Positions 45,305-55,000 of a stretch of DNA of 64,000 nt are shown here, piece after piece. Source of the stretch: Spirosoma fluviale (lineage in GTDB: Bacteria; Bacteroidota; Bacteroidia; Cytophagales; Spirosomataceae); NCBI RefSeq assembly GCF_900230225.1, contig NZ_OCNH01000002.1, positions 931,844 to 995,843 of the forward strand. Reading direction: 5' to 3'. The notes under the pieces are model-generated. The model was not told the origin of the DNA and searched no databases. It saw only the letters and a program-made list of their open reading frames with translations. The number at the start of each line of letters is the position of its first letter. Position 1 is the stretch's first letter. The position numbers were made by a program, and so were the translations under genes.

Positions 45305-46870
45305 ATGAAAATCAAGCCACTATATGCCCTTGTTCTGACGGCGATGTTGTCTTCCTGTTCCAAAGACTTCATTGAACGGCCATCCCTGTCGGGCACTACA
45401 ACGGGTAACTATTACAACAACGCCGACGAAGTTCGGGCGGCAACCAGTACGCTTTACAGCGGTCTACCCTGGCGCAACTACGAAAGCCGGGCGCAGGATG
45501 CCATCGGCGATGTAATGTCGGGCAACATGTTTACGTATACTGACGTCGAGTACCTGAACTTCACCGTGTCGTCGGCTTCCGAGCGGATCGGTGCGTCGTG
45601 GGGTGCTTTCTACAAGATCATCGGCTACTCGAACGTGATGATCAAAACCTTCGAAGAGAAGAAAGCTGCCGGTGGTGGAGCCGCTTACCTGGACCCCGCC
45701 ATTGCCGAATGCCACTTCATTCGCGGGATGCTGTATTTCTACATTGCCCGTACGTGGGGAGCCGCTCCGATCATCACCGATCCAGGCGCAACGGCCCTGT
45801 CGGGTAACTTCAACATTCCACGATACATCCAGAAAGATGTGCTGCGGTTTGCGCTCGAAGAACTGCAACTGGCCGAGACAGGTTTGCCGGAATCGGACGT
45901 GCCGGGTCGGGTAACAAAGTATGCCGCGAAGGGGATGATGGCGAAACTGTATCTCTACAACAAAGACTATGCGAACGCCAAAGCGAAGGCCGAAGAGGTG
46001 ATTAACTCGGGCAAGTACAGTCTGGTGGCCGATTACAGCGGCATGTTCACTAAAATGAGCATGAATAACAACGCTGAAAGCATTTTCTCCATCCAGCACC
46101 AGTTGGCGCAGGACCCTTGGGGAACGGGCAACATCAAAAACCCGGATCGGGGAGCGGGTGCGCTGCGGACGTCCGAAGCCGATGCCTGGGAAATGTATGT
46201 TCCCTCGCTGGACCTGTTGAAAGAGTATGAATTTGGCGATCTGCGCCGGAGATGGTCGGTAATGGAACACGGCTGGACCAATCCGAACTGGAAACCCCAG
46301 CGCGTAAATGCTCCTAAATACAATGCATTTATGGCCAACGGGTTCAAATATGATACCCTGCAACCGGCGGAAGATGGCGGAAGTCAGGGGCCAACGCGTT
46401 CCAATATTGTCAAGTATTTTGCCGGACCGGGTAAAAGCTTTGGTGGAGACCCAGTTTTAGGCCAGAACTCCGGCAACAACGTAGTGCTGCTGCGCTACGC
46501 CGACATCCTGCTGATCTATGCCGAAGCCGTGCTGGCGGGTGGTACGTCGACCAGCGATGCCAAAGCCCTCGATGCGCTGAACAAAGTACGGAGCCGCGCG
46601 GGTCTGTCGCCGAAGACGGCCTTTACGCAGGATGATATTCTGCACGAACGTCGGGTGGAATTTGCCTTCGAAGGCGACTACTGGTACGACATTCAGCGCC
46701 AGGGCTATGCTAAAGCGAAAGCCATCGTCGAGAAACAAAACCGGGGTACGGTAACGGGTGCTACCTACATCACCAACTTCACCGAAGATAAGATGTACCT
46801 CCCAATCCCATCGGGTGAGATTGTGCAGGATCCTGAGCTTGGCAAAGAACCCGTTCCGTATTACAAATAA
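45305..46870 (+). CDS. susD: SusD/RagB-family glycan-binding lipoprotein
   Basis: 521 residues. Lipobox LSSC with lipidated Cys18. The N-terminal SusD-like region is helical, with TPR elements such as YFYIARTWGAAPIITDPG and KGMMAKLYLYNKDYANAKAK. The C-terminal RagB/SusD domain has VLLRYADILLIYAEAVLAGG, ALNKVRSRAGL and HERRVEFAFEGDYWYDIQRQ, and ends IPSGEIVQDPELGK. It forms the lid over the SusC barrel and binds glycan at the cell surface. Confidence 0.96.
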   Translation: MKIKPLYALVLTAMLSSCSKDFIERPSLSGTTTGNYYNNADEVRAATSTLYSGLPWRNYESRAQDAIGDVMSGNMFTYTDVEYLNFTVSSASERIGASWGAFYKIIGYSNVMIKTFEEKKAAGGGAAYLDPAIAECHFIRGMLYFYIARTWGAAPIITDPGATALSGNFNIPRYIQKDVLRFALEELQLAETGLPESDVPGRVTKYAAKGMMAKLYLYNKDYANAKAKAEEVINSGKYSLVADYSGMFTKMSMNNNAESIFSIQHQLAQDPWGTGNIKNPDRGAGALRTSEADAWEMYVPSLDLLKEYEFGDLRRRWSVMEHGWTNPNWKPQRVNAPKYNAFMANGFKYDTLQPAEDGGSQGPTRSNIVKYFAGPGKSFGGDPVLGQNSGNNVVLLRYADILLIYAEAVLAGGTSTSDAKALDALNKVRSRAGLSPKTAFTQDDILHERRVEFAFEGDYWYDIQRQGYAKAKAIVEKQNRGTVTGATYITNFTEDKMYLPIPSGEIVQDPELGKEPVPYYK

Positions 46871-46879
46871 AAAGTGCTG

Positions 46880-47048
46880 GCGGATCAGTCGCGTTAGCGA
46901 CGACATGTTTGTAGAAATGGGTGTCAAGGCTTTATTCGTTCGTGCCGTCAGGTACGAAACATAGTTAGGTTCCGTACCTGACGGCACGAACGAACATCGT
47001 GATTTTTCAACTAGCTACAAACATCTGGTCGCTAAGCGACTAATCCGC
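46880..47048. repeat. nested double palindrome between susD and the glycan-binding gene
   Basis: Outer arms 46880-46914 and 47015-47048 pair (GCGGAT, AGTCGC, TTAGCGAC, ACATGTTTGTAG blocks). Inside them 46935-46956 and 46973-46994 form a perfect 22-base-pair stem (TTCGTTCGTGCCGTCAGGTA). The rest of the 296-base gap, including 47049-47166, shows no gene. Confidence 0.8.
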
Positions 47049-47166
47049 AACCTGATTATAATGAACCAACTGGTTCTCTATATCCTGTTTATGTTTAGTT
47101 GACCTACACAATGTTGTGTGTCATCCAACCAAAACGGTACATCGTTAACCGCAAATTATACTCCAA

Positions 47167-48258
47167 ATGAAACTCAATATATTCAGTCGTTTATCGGGCT
47201 TGTTACTCCTGGCGGGGTTGACCAGCTTCGTGATGACCTCCTGCGAAAAAGATACGGACGGAAGTCCACAAGTTGCCCCCGGAAACCCGGTTGCAAAAGC
47301 GTTTGCGCCTGATTCTGCAGCGGGTGGTTCTACGGTCACCCTGACCGGCTCCGGCCTGGGCGACATCCGGACGATTGTCTTCGAGAAGCAGAACATACCC
47401 GCTGGTTTTCAGCCAACGCTGAATACCGACAACGCCATTATTTTCCGGATTCCTACGGAGGCTTTGGGCGGTAGGCAGAAAGTAACCTTCACCAACAGCG
47501 CCGGCCGATCGGTTTCTGTCGATTTCAAAGTACTGGCCTACGCAACAGTGTCGGATGTGTCGAATTACGATTTCACCAAAGGCGGAGAGATCACGCTGAC
47601 AGGTAACAATCTGGACGATGTATCGTCCGTCGCCTTTGCCGATTCGGTGAAAGGGATTTCGGATGCCGCTACCATCGTGTCGAAATCGCAGAAGCAACTG
47701 GTCGTTAAAATGCCAGCCTCTACGTTAACGCGTGGCACATTGACGATTATTAACGGCACGGGCCGCACGCGCACCAAACAGGAGTTCGTAAACATGGACA
47801 TGGCCTATAAAGTCTTTACGGATGCGTACGGAACAGGCTTTCAGGATGCTTCCTGGGGCGATGCGAGTGTTGTGTCGACGAAAGAGTTCGTAACCGGAAG
47901 CTCATCTATTGCCAAAACTTTCCAGAAAGGTAACTGGCATTTGATTGGTTTTGCAAACTGGTCCGCTTCCGTTCCCTACTCGGCTGACTACACCTACGTA
48001 ACCGGCTGGATCAAAGGCGCATCGGCCGATTATTCTCTCTATCTGACGACGGACGCCAGTAAAGGCGGATTCGGTGGGTTTGACGATAAGAACAAGATCA
48101 ACGTGAAAGCGGGTGTCTGGAATTACTTCAAACTCAAGATTTCCGACATCGATTTCTGGGCACCCGGCAAAACGCTAAGCCAGGTCGGCTTCCGGATTCA
48201 GGGTCCCGACAAGCAGGACGAAACGTTCTACTTCGACGATATTCTGCTGGTTAAGTAA
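47167..48258 (+). CDS. IPT/TIG-domain surface glycan-binding lipoprotein (SGBP-B type)
   Basis: 363 residues. Signal with lipobox VMTSC and lipidated Cys26. Two IPT/TIG Ig-like domains: about 43-128 (FAPDSAAGGSTVTLTGSGLG) and about 130-212 (YDFTKGGEITLTGNNLDDVS). The C-terminal carbohydrate-binding domain runs from about 220 to 363 (QKGNWHLIGFANWSA, VKAGVWNYFKLKISDIDFWA). The layout matches the surface glycan-binding proteins encoded after SusD in many polysaccharide loci. A mannan ligand is inferred from the GH26 gene next to it. Confidence 0.85.
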   Translation: MKLNIFSRLSGLLLLAGLTSFVMTSCEKDTDGSPQVAPGNPVAKAFAPDSAAGGSTVTLTGSGLGDIRTIVFEKQNIPAGFQPTLNTDNAIIFRIPTEALGGRQKVTFTNSAGRSVSVDFKVLAYATVSDVSNYDFTKGGEITLTGNNLDDVSSVAFADSVKGISDAATIVSKSQKQLVVKMPASTLTRGTLTIINGTGRTRTKQEFVNMDMAYKVFTDAYGTGFQDASWGDASVVSTKEFVTGSSSIAKTFQKGNWHLIGFANWSASVPYSADYTYVTGWIKGASADYSLYLTTDASKGGFGGFDDKNKINVKAGVWNYFKLKISDIDFWAPGKTLSQVGFRIQGPDKQDETFYFDDILLVK

Positions 48259-48263
48259 TTTTT

Positions 48264-48348
48264 ACGTACCGTGGGCTTTAGCCCGCATAGCTGTGAGTTG
48301 CTTTACAGCCTGCTTCAGCAGCTATGCGAGCTAAAGCCCACGGTACGT
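48264..48348 (+). repeat. 30-base-arm palindrome between SGBP and GH26 genes
   Basis: Arms 48264-48293 and 48319-48348 (ACGTACCGTGGGCTTTAGCC and onward) pair with one mismatch around a 25-base loop. Sequence-related to the palindrome at 15812-15882. Confidence 0.8.
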
Positions 48349-48381
48349 TCTATATGACTATTCCTGTTCCCTTTCCTTTTC

Positions 48382-50133
48382 ATGATTTCTGATTTACTCA
48401 ATACGTTAAACCGGGCGATTCCTCGTCCAAAGGGAGAAATCCCTTTTTTTTTGCCCATATGGCTGGCCTTTGGGCTTTTTGCAGGCGCTTTAGCGGCTCC
48501 CGGCCCGATAAAGGTCGAGGCTGAGTTGGGAGAGCTGGCCGGCGTTCAGGTGGCGTCAACCAATCCGGGCTTTTCCGGAACCGGCTACGTAACGGGGCTG
48601 GATAATGAAACCGATAAGCTAACACTGACGGTCAATGCCCCCGCCGGATTGTATGAACTGACCATTGGCTATGCGGCTCCCTACGGCGATAAAGGGATCG
48701 ACTTTCAGGTAAACACGGAGCGAGGGAGCGCCATGCTCAAACAAACGTTCACCGGATTTACTACCGCCGGATTAGGTAAGTTCCTGCTGAATGAAGGGCT
48801 GAACACCATTACCATCTACCGAGGCTGGGGCTATTACGATATTGATTACATTCTGCTTACCCCAACCGCCGTGTCCTTACCGACCAAACCACCCAAAACC
48901 CTTGTCGATGCCCAGGCTACGCCGTCAACCAAAGGTTTGTTCACTTATCTGGTCGACCAGTATGGGAGTAAAGTGATTTCGGGTCAGCAGGACGATGTGG
49001 AGTATATTCTGGAAAAAACGGGAAAAGAACCAGCCATCGGTTCCTTCGATCTGATCGACTATTCGCCCAGTCGAGTGCAGTTCGGAACAACACCCCAGCG
49101 CAGCAGCGAAGACATAATCAAGTGGGCCAGGAAAGGCGAAGGGCGGGGCATTATCAGTCTGATGTGGCACTGGAACGCACCAACCGACCTCATTAATCAG
49201 GCTCCCGACAAACTCTGGTGGCGCGGCTTCTATACCGACGCGACAACCTTCGACATTGCCGCTGTGCTGGCCGATAAACAGAGTGAACGCTACCAGCTTA
49301 TCCTGCGCGATATTGACGCCATCGCATTAGAGTTGAAGAAATTCCAGGCGGCCGATGTGCCTGTCCTCTGGCGACCGCTGCACGAAGCCTCCGGCGGCTG
49401 GTTCTGGTGGGGTGCCAAAGGAGCGGGACCGTTAAAAGAACTCTGGCGTATTCTGTACGATCGGCTTACCAACCACCACCAGTTGCATAACCTGATCTGG
49501 GTATATACCGCCACCGATACGTTCAAAACCGACTGGTACCCCGGCGATCAATACGTGGATATTGTCGGGATGGACATTTACACCAACTCAACGGCTAACA
49601 TGAGCGGAAACTGGGCCAGTGCTCAGGCGCAGCTTAACGGGAAGAAACTGGTGACCTTGTCGGAAACGGGCAACCTGCCGAGTCCGGATAAAATTCGTGG
49701 CTTTGGCACGTGGTGGTCGTGGTTTGCGGTCTGGACGGGGACGGATTACATCAAGAAACAACCCGTCGATCTGCTCAAAGCCGTCTTCACTGATACCGAC
49801 GTGATCACGCGCGATGAACTGCCCGATTGGCGGCCACCCCTTACGCTGGGCGTTCAGGATGGTGGCCAAGCTAACACAACGCTCTGGCTGGTAACCTTAC
49901 TGGGCAACCCTGCCACCGGCGACAAGGCCGACGTACGCGTGCGGGGAGCTACAGGAAGCCGGCTGAAATTTGTAGTGACAGACGCTAAAGGAAATCAGTT
50001 ACTGACGAAAGAGATTGAGCACGCGGCCGATGTTGAAACCCACTCATTACCTTTAGGGAAAGGGGCGGGCGTTTACTTCATTCGCGTCAGCACCCAGACC
50101 GAGAGCCAAACGCTGAAAGTCGTCAGGCCATGA
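48382..50133 (+). CDS. GH26 beta-mannanase with CBM35-like domain and T9SS-like tail
   Basis: 583 residues. Signal segment (about 22-39), then a CBM35/CBM6-like beta-sandwich (43-161, VEAELGELAGVQVAST, RGWGYYDIDYILL). The GH26 barrel spans about 180-500, with acid/base Glu335 in WRPLHEASGGWFWWG and nucleophile Glu428 in TLSETGN. MWHWNAPTDL lines the cleft. The last 90 residues resemble a type A T9SS sorting domain (VYFIRVSTQTESQTLKVV). It hydrolyses internal beta-1,4-mannosyl bonds of mannan or glucomannan at the cell surface and gives the locus its likely substrate. Confidence 0.92.
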   Translation: MISDLLNTLNRAIPRPKGEIPFFLPIWLAFGLFAGALAAPGPIKVEAELGELAGVQVASTNPGFSGTGYVTGLDNETDKLTLTVNAPAGLYELTIGYAAPYGDKGIDFQVNTERGSAMLKQTFTGFTTAGLGKFLLNEGLNTITIYRGWGYYDIDYILLTPTAVSLPTKPPKTLVDAQATPSTKGLFTYLVDQYGSKVISGQQDDVEYILEKTGKEPAIGSFDLIDYSPSRVQFGTTPQRSSEDIIKWARKGEGRGIISLMWHWNAPTDLINQAPDKLWWRGFYTDATTFDIAAVLADKQSERYQLILRDIDAIALELKKFQAADVPVLWRPLHEASGGWFWWGAKGAGPLKELWRILYDRLTNHHQLHNLIWVYTATDTFKTDWYPGDQYVDIVGMDIYTNSTANMSGNWASAQAQLNGKKLVTLSETGNLPSPDKIRGFGTWWSWFAVWTGTDYIKKQPVDLLKAVFTDTDVITRDELPDWRPPLTLGVQDGGQANTTLWLVTLLGNPATGDKADVRVRGATGSRLKFVVTDAKGNQLLTKEIEHAADVETHSLPLGKGAGVYFIRVSTQTESQTLKVVRP

Positions 50134-50249
50134 AGTGTCCCTGTATTCTTGAGAGAAAGTCCGCTATGGCGTAGTAAAAACAAGGTAGGTTAACACCCGG
50201 AAAGTAGGCCAATATAAGACCAGGATGCACGCGCTGTAAATCAAAAAAT

Positions 50250-50334
50250 TAACCACAGAGCCGCCGAGCGCACAGGGATTAATGGGGAAAAAGTATCTCC
50301 ATCAATCTCTGTTTGCTCGGCGGCTCTGTGATTA
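50250..50334. terminator. palindrome after the GH26 gene
   Basis: Arms 50250-50280 and 50304-50334 pair with few mismatches (CACAGAGCCGCCGAGC core). It stands between the GH26 stop and a converging small membrane-protein gene. The rest of the 275-base gap has no gene. Confidence 0.7.
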
Positions 50335-50408
50335 AACGTTTGGCTATAGAAAGCGAACAGCAGTATCTAGTCAACGTTAAGCCGATACTTTTTCCAAACC
50401 CTGAGTAA

Positions 50409-50699
50409 TTAAACTCGTGAGCGCTTCAAAGAACGTAGCCGAATGATGAATTGAATGACAGTTCCCCACAAGATCGCATTCAGAAGAAAGCAGAAGAAAA
50501 CACTACTTACTGATTCAGGCCAGGGTAAACCAGCTAATGGAAAAATAGTATACCAAACAATTCTCTGCCAAATTGGTGGCTCGCCGACCAGCGTAGCAAA
50601 CAGAAAAAAAAGAGGTAAAAGAGCCGTAGTTAATCCTACAAAAATGGCGGCATTTACGCCCACGGCTACCAACTGCGATTTCCCGGTATGGCTGAGCAT
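50409..50699 (-). CDS. small hypothetical membrane protein
   Basis: 96 residues from ATG 50699 (MLSHTGKSQLVAVGVNAAIF), with two or three membrane helices (about 8-37, 50-62, 65-90) and a basic C-terminus (RLRSLKRSRV). A TTG start at 50777 would add 26 residues but would overlap the start of the divergent gene. No family recognised. Confidence 0.6.
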   Translation of the reverse strand: MLSHTGKSQLVAVGVNAAIFVGLTTALLPLFFLFATLVGEPPIWQRIVWYTIFPLAGLPWPESVSSVFFCFLLNAILWGTVIQFIIRLRSLKRSRV

Positions 50700-50763
50700 G
50701 TGTTTTTTTTGTTGAAAACGTCCTTTCTTGTGAAGAATTACCGTCTGATCCTTAGAAATATTT

Positions 50764-51387
50764 ATGAGTTCAGTCAACGTTTTTGTTAGGATGGCAGCAC
50801 TCCTGCTATGGCTGTGGGTAGGTAGTAATGACCTTACTGCTCAACCTCTTAAAGTCAGAGAAGACATTAATCCAATCAACGACTCGTTGTGTTGGGTAGT
50901 CGGGACAACGGATTTTTTTGAATTTATCATTAATAAAGATGCGCCAGGAGAGAACTGGGTTATGATGTCAGTACTCACCCCCAACCGGTTAGCGTCAGCC
51001 GTTGGTGATAGTGCCTGGATAATACTCGATGATGGATACGTGATCAACTTATGCAGTAGTAAGAATACCAGAGCTAAACGTGATGTTTATAAAGTACTTT
51101 ATGTCGAAATAGACTACCAGTATATGCGGTTTCTGGCCGCGATAAAGAGTGAAGATATACGAAGGATGGCGGCTGTTAACGTTAAAAAAATGATGTTTAA
51201 CCTGAATCCCACGATTAACCCAAATCTTGGGGCCGTCCGCGATCTTAAAAAACACCCGCTTATTCCCAAAACGTCAACGTTCATCAATACAGGCAACCAT
51301 ATAGAAGTCCGAATAAATAAAATCTATCCAAAGCAGCGAAAAAGAATCCTGGCTACGGCAGTTTATACTGGTAAGTATATAAAGTAA
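50764..51387 (+). CDS. hypothetical secreted protein
   Basis: 207 residues. Signal peptide (MAALLLWLWVGSNDLTAQ), then a mixed alpha/beta domain with conserved-looking YKVLYVEIDYQYMRFLAAI and a Lys/Arg-rich C-terminal third (ending KQRKRILATAVYTGKYIK). No known motif. It is more AT-rich than its neighbours, as is the divergent small membrane gene, which may indicate a later acquisition. Confidence 0.65.
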   Translation: MSSVNVFVRMAALLLWLWVGSNDLTAQPLKVREDINPINDSLCWVVGTTDFFEFIINKDAPGENWVMMSVLTPNRLASAVGDSAWIILDDGYVINLCSSKNTRAKRDVYKVLYVEIDYQYMRFLAAIKSEDIRRMAAVNVKKMMFNLNPTINPNLGAVRDLKKHPLIPKTSTFINTGNHIEVRINKIYPKQRKRILATAVYTGKYIK

Positions 51388-51438
51388 TTGGTAAGGCTTT
51401 GTTGCCTATATCCGTTAATCCACTTATTCAGCTATAAG

Positions 51439-51598
51439 CTAGTGCTTTACCAAAATAGAAGTTAGAATAAACGTTGGCGGCTTTGTCTGGGCCAAGCTCT
51501 GGCTTGGCCTTAGCTTTCAGTTAGCCAACGGCCAAGCCAGAGCTTGGCCCAGACAAAGCCGATCCAAAGGTTTAAGAATTAAATTGGAAGAGCACTAG
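51439..51598. mobile_element. MITE-like element, copy 1
   Basis: 160 bases without coding capacity. Ends CTAGTGCTTTACCAA and TTGGAAGAGCACTAG are inverted repeats (13 of 15), with CTAG possibly the target duplication. Inside is a perfect 31-base-pair stem (51479-51509 with 51530-51560) around a 20-base loop. The first 70 bases and both stem arms recur at 63819. No transposase is present. Confidence 0.75.
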
Positions 51599-51600
51599 AC

Positions 51601-52068
51601 CTACTTCACCGCTTGCTTCTCGCGTGCCCAGACGATAAAGTCGGTGACGGGGGCTTCTTTCAGCATGGGTCGGATAAGCTGCACTACCTGCCCCCGGTGG
51701 TAAGCCGCGTGGTGACTCATGTGCGTCAGAATATTCAGCAGCGACGTCTTGAAAGGCGTTTCCTGCGAGTTGACGTACTCAACCATCCCACCTACCTCCG
51801 TTTCGTTGAGAGCCGACACGTAGCCGACGATCTGGCGATGCTGGCGCTCGGCGGTTTCGATCATCCAGCTTACCGGAATGTCTTCCCAGATGGCGACAAA
51901 GGCGTATTCATGGATTATCCGGCCGAACCACACATGCTGCGCGGACAGAATGTGACCCATCACAGCCACCGCCCGCGACGGTGGGTTTCGGAGGGTGTCG
52001 AGCGCTTCGATAACCCGCTGGTTGGCCCAAAGTTCGTAATGCAGTAACTGAATCAGATGCTCTTTCAT
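51601..52068 (-). CDS. DinB-family metal-dependent protein
   Basis: 155 residues, four-helix bundle. Candidate metal ligands are the His of GHILSAQHVWFGRI and the C-terminal HMSHHAAYHRGQ, the DinB triad arrangement. Proteins of this fold include bacillithiol and mycothiol S-transferases and many of unknown function. ATG 52068 overlaps the stop of the upstream glycosidase gene (TGATG), so translation is coupled. Ends 3 bases before the MITE-like element. Confidence 0.85.
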   Translation of the reverse strand: MKEHLIQLLHYELWANQRVIEALDTLRNPPSRAVAVMGHILSAQHVWFGRIIHEYAFVAIWEDIPVSWMIETAERQHRQIVGYVSALNETEVGGMVEYVNSQETPFKTSLLNILTHMSHHAAYHRGQVVQLIRPMLKEAPVTDFIVWAREKQAVK

Positions 52069-55000
52069 CACAGTCCACGTTTGGTTGCCTGATATAAAGC
52101 CTCAACAATATTGGTGCGGGTATTTAGATTGCCAAGTTTAGGGTTATTTCTCGTAGGATAAACACGGTTGCACAAAAATATGTATGTTAAATTATAGGCT
52201 GGGTCGGGTTCAACCCACACAAACGTGCCGGTATAGCCCGAGTGCCCGTAACTGTCTTTCGTAGCTGACTTAGGCGCATTGCCCGAATACGTGAACGACG
52301 GTTTGTCGAAGCCAAGTCCGCGCCGGTTGCCCAGCTCCGGGAACTGGTACCGGGTAAACTCGGCAATGGTTTTTTCGGAAATAAACCGCTGCCCGCCGTA
52401 ACTGCCTTTCTGCCGGTACATTTCGTAGACCTTCATCAAATCATTGGCATTGCCAAACAGCCCCGCGTGGCCCGATAATCCACCTAACATGGCCGCGCCC
52501 TCGTCATGCACGCGCCCCCAGATAAGCGTTTTGCGGAACAGGGAATCATATTCGGTAGGCACAATGCGGGTGAGCGGGTAAAACCGGCGGGGTAAAAAAG
52601 TAAGCGTACTCGCGCCCAGGGGCTTGTAAAAAGTCTCTTTGAGGTAATCTTCAAAGTTCTCCCCGGTCAGTCGCTTCACGATCTGGGGATACAGAATAAA
52701 CGACAGGTCGGAGTAGACGTATTCTTTTTTGGCGTTTAGCTGGGAGTCTCTGATCTGCTCAAAAATCGTTTTCGGGTAGTTTTTGAATTCAAACAGGCTG
52801 TCGGTCACTTCGATCGGGTAACGGGCCGACCGTTCGTTTTTAAAGGTTTTGGGCTTCCACGTGCCGTCGGGGTTCTTGGTGTCCATCCAGAACGGTATCC
52901 AGGCTCTCAGCCGGGCCTGGTGGGTCAGTACGTCGCGCCAGAGCAGATTGGCTTTGTTCGATTTCTTGAAACCGGGCAGATAATCGGCCATTTTACCGTT
53001 CAGGTTAAATTTGCCGTCGTCCACCAGGTGCATGAGGGCGGGGGTAGACGTGCTCACCTTCGTGACCGACGCCATGTCATACAGGTCATCGAGTTGTACC
53101 GGAAGGGGTTCGGCACCCAGCGAGGCATCGTAGGTATGCTTGCCGTAGGCTTTTCGGAAAATCACCTTGCCATCTTTCGCCATCTGGACTACACAACCCG
53201 GAAAAGCGCCCTGGCTGATACCCACGTTTACCAGCGAATCGACCTGATGGTTCAGAAACGTACTGCTGATACCCACCTCTTCCGGAATGGTATATTTCAG
53301 TCGGCCGATGGGCTGAACGTTGAGGCCATCACCCAGCCGGAATCGCTGGTTGACCGTAACGGGTAATTTCCCTGAGGCCCCAATGGCCCCAAAAATCAAC
53401 TGGGCCGATAACTCTTCGGTATAGTTCGTGAGTTGGTAGGGCATCACAATGGCCCGTGCCTGTTCGATGTTGCGGCTCGGCTGGGCGGTATCCATCGGGA
53501 AGGTCAGTTTATCCAGCGCGTACACATTGCCGAATACCGTAACCACTGCTTTGCCGGTAGCCACCAGTTCGCCAACGATACCCGCCGTTTTGGTTTGCAG
53601 GCCGTATTTAACGGCGGGGCGAATATTATTGAGGTGAACATCGACCAGAATGAGGTTGTAGTTGCTGAGCGAATCGCGGATTTGCGCCCATGTCGAATCG
53701 GCCGTTTTCGAGCTTACGTTGAAATGGTCGATTTTGGTGTAGTTAGCCGCCATTTGCTGGAAGGCCGTGATCTTGTCGCTCTCAACGGCTACCGACGCAA
53801 TCCGGAGCGTATCCAGGCCCTGTAACGGAAGCACATTCCGATCGTTCTTCAACACCGTCAGGCTGCGTTCGGTGAGTTTGCGGTTGAGCAATTCGTCCTG
53901 CACCGGGTTCAGGTCGGCGACGAGATTCTCCATCACGATGGGTTTGTAGGTATCCAGTCCAGCCCACGCTTTTGCCTGGAGCACTTTCAGGCAGCGGGCG
54001 TCGATGGAGGCCTGCGTGATGCGTCCGTCAATGATGGCCTGTTTGACTTGGGCCAGTGCCGCCGGAACATCTTCCGTAAATTCGAGCACATCCATCCCCG
54101 CTTCCAGACCAAGTTCATCGGCTTTGCCCGATGGGTAGTACTTGGTCACGGCTTTCATGTTCATGGCATCGGAAAAGACCAGCCCTTTGAAGCCTAGTTC
54201 ATTCTTGAGCAGGTTCGTGACAATGGCGGGCGAGAGCGTCGACGGGCGATTTCGGGTGGTATCGAGCGAAGGGATGTTGAGGTGCGCGATCATTACACCC
54301 GAAGCCCCCGCCCGGATCAACTCCCGGAATGGATAGAGTTCGAGCGAATCGAGCTGAGCCCGGCTTTTCGCAATGAGGGGTAAGTCGTAGTGTGAATCGG
54401 TGCCGGTGTCGCCGTGGCCGGGGAAATGTTTGATGCTGGTTAACAACTGGTTATCCTGCATGCCGCGCATGTAGGCGAGGGCTTTGCGGGCAACGGCGTA
54501 TTTGTCTTCGCCAAAGGAGCGGAAGTTAATGACGGGGTTGTTCGGGTTATTGTTGACATCGACCGAGGGGGCGAAGTTAACGTGCATCCCCAGTCGGCGG
54601 GCCTGTTTGGCGAGGTTGGCACCCATCTGGTAAATGAGCGAGTCGGAAGCGGCCCCCTGCATGGCACCGAGGGTCATCTGGTAGGGGTAGCGAACGGTGC
54701 TGTCAAGACGCATGGCAATGCCCCATTCGGCATCCATCGCAATAAGCAGCGGAACGGGCGAACTGGCCTGTAACCGATTGGTGAACTGTGCCTGCCGAAC
54801 GGGTCCGCCCTGAAACATGACGACCCCGCCGAGTTTGTTGGTCTGAACAAGCCGTATAAGCGAATCTTCGTAGGCTGGTTTCCGGTTCGAGTACCCCGCT
54901 ACCATAATCAGCTGGGCAATCCGGTCTTCGGGGGCCATGTTCGTGAACACCGAATCGGCCCAGCAAGCCTGGCGGGCATTGAGTTTAAGAAAGGAGGGTG

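Noticed and set aside
50764-51387. Toxin-antitoxin or immunity pair with the divergent small membrane gene
   Set aside because: No toxin motif, and the genes are divergent; only the AT-rich composition is unusual.
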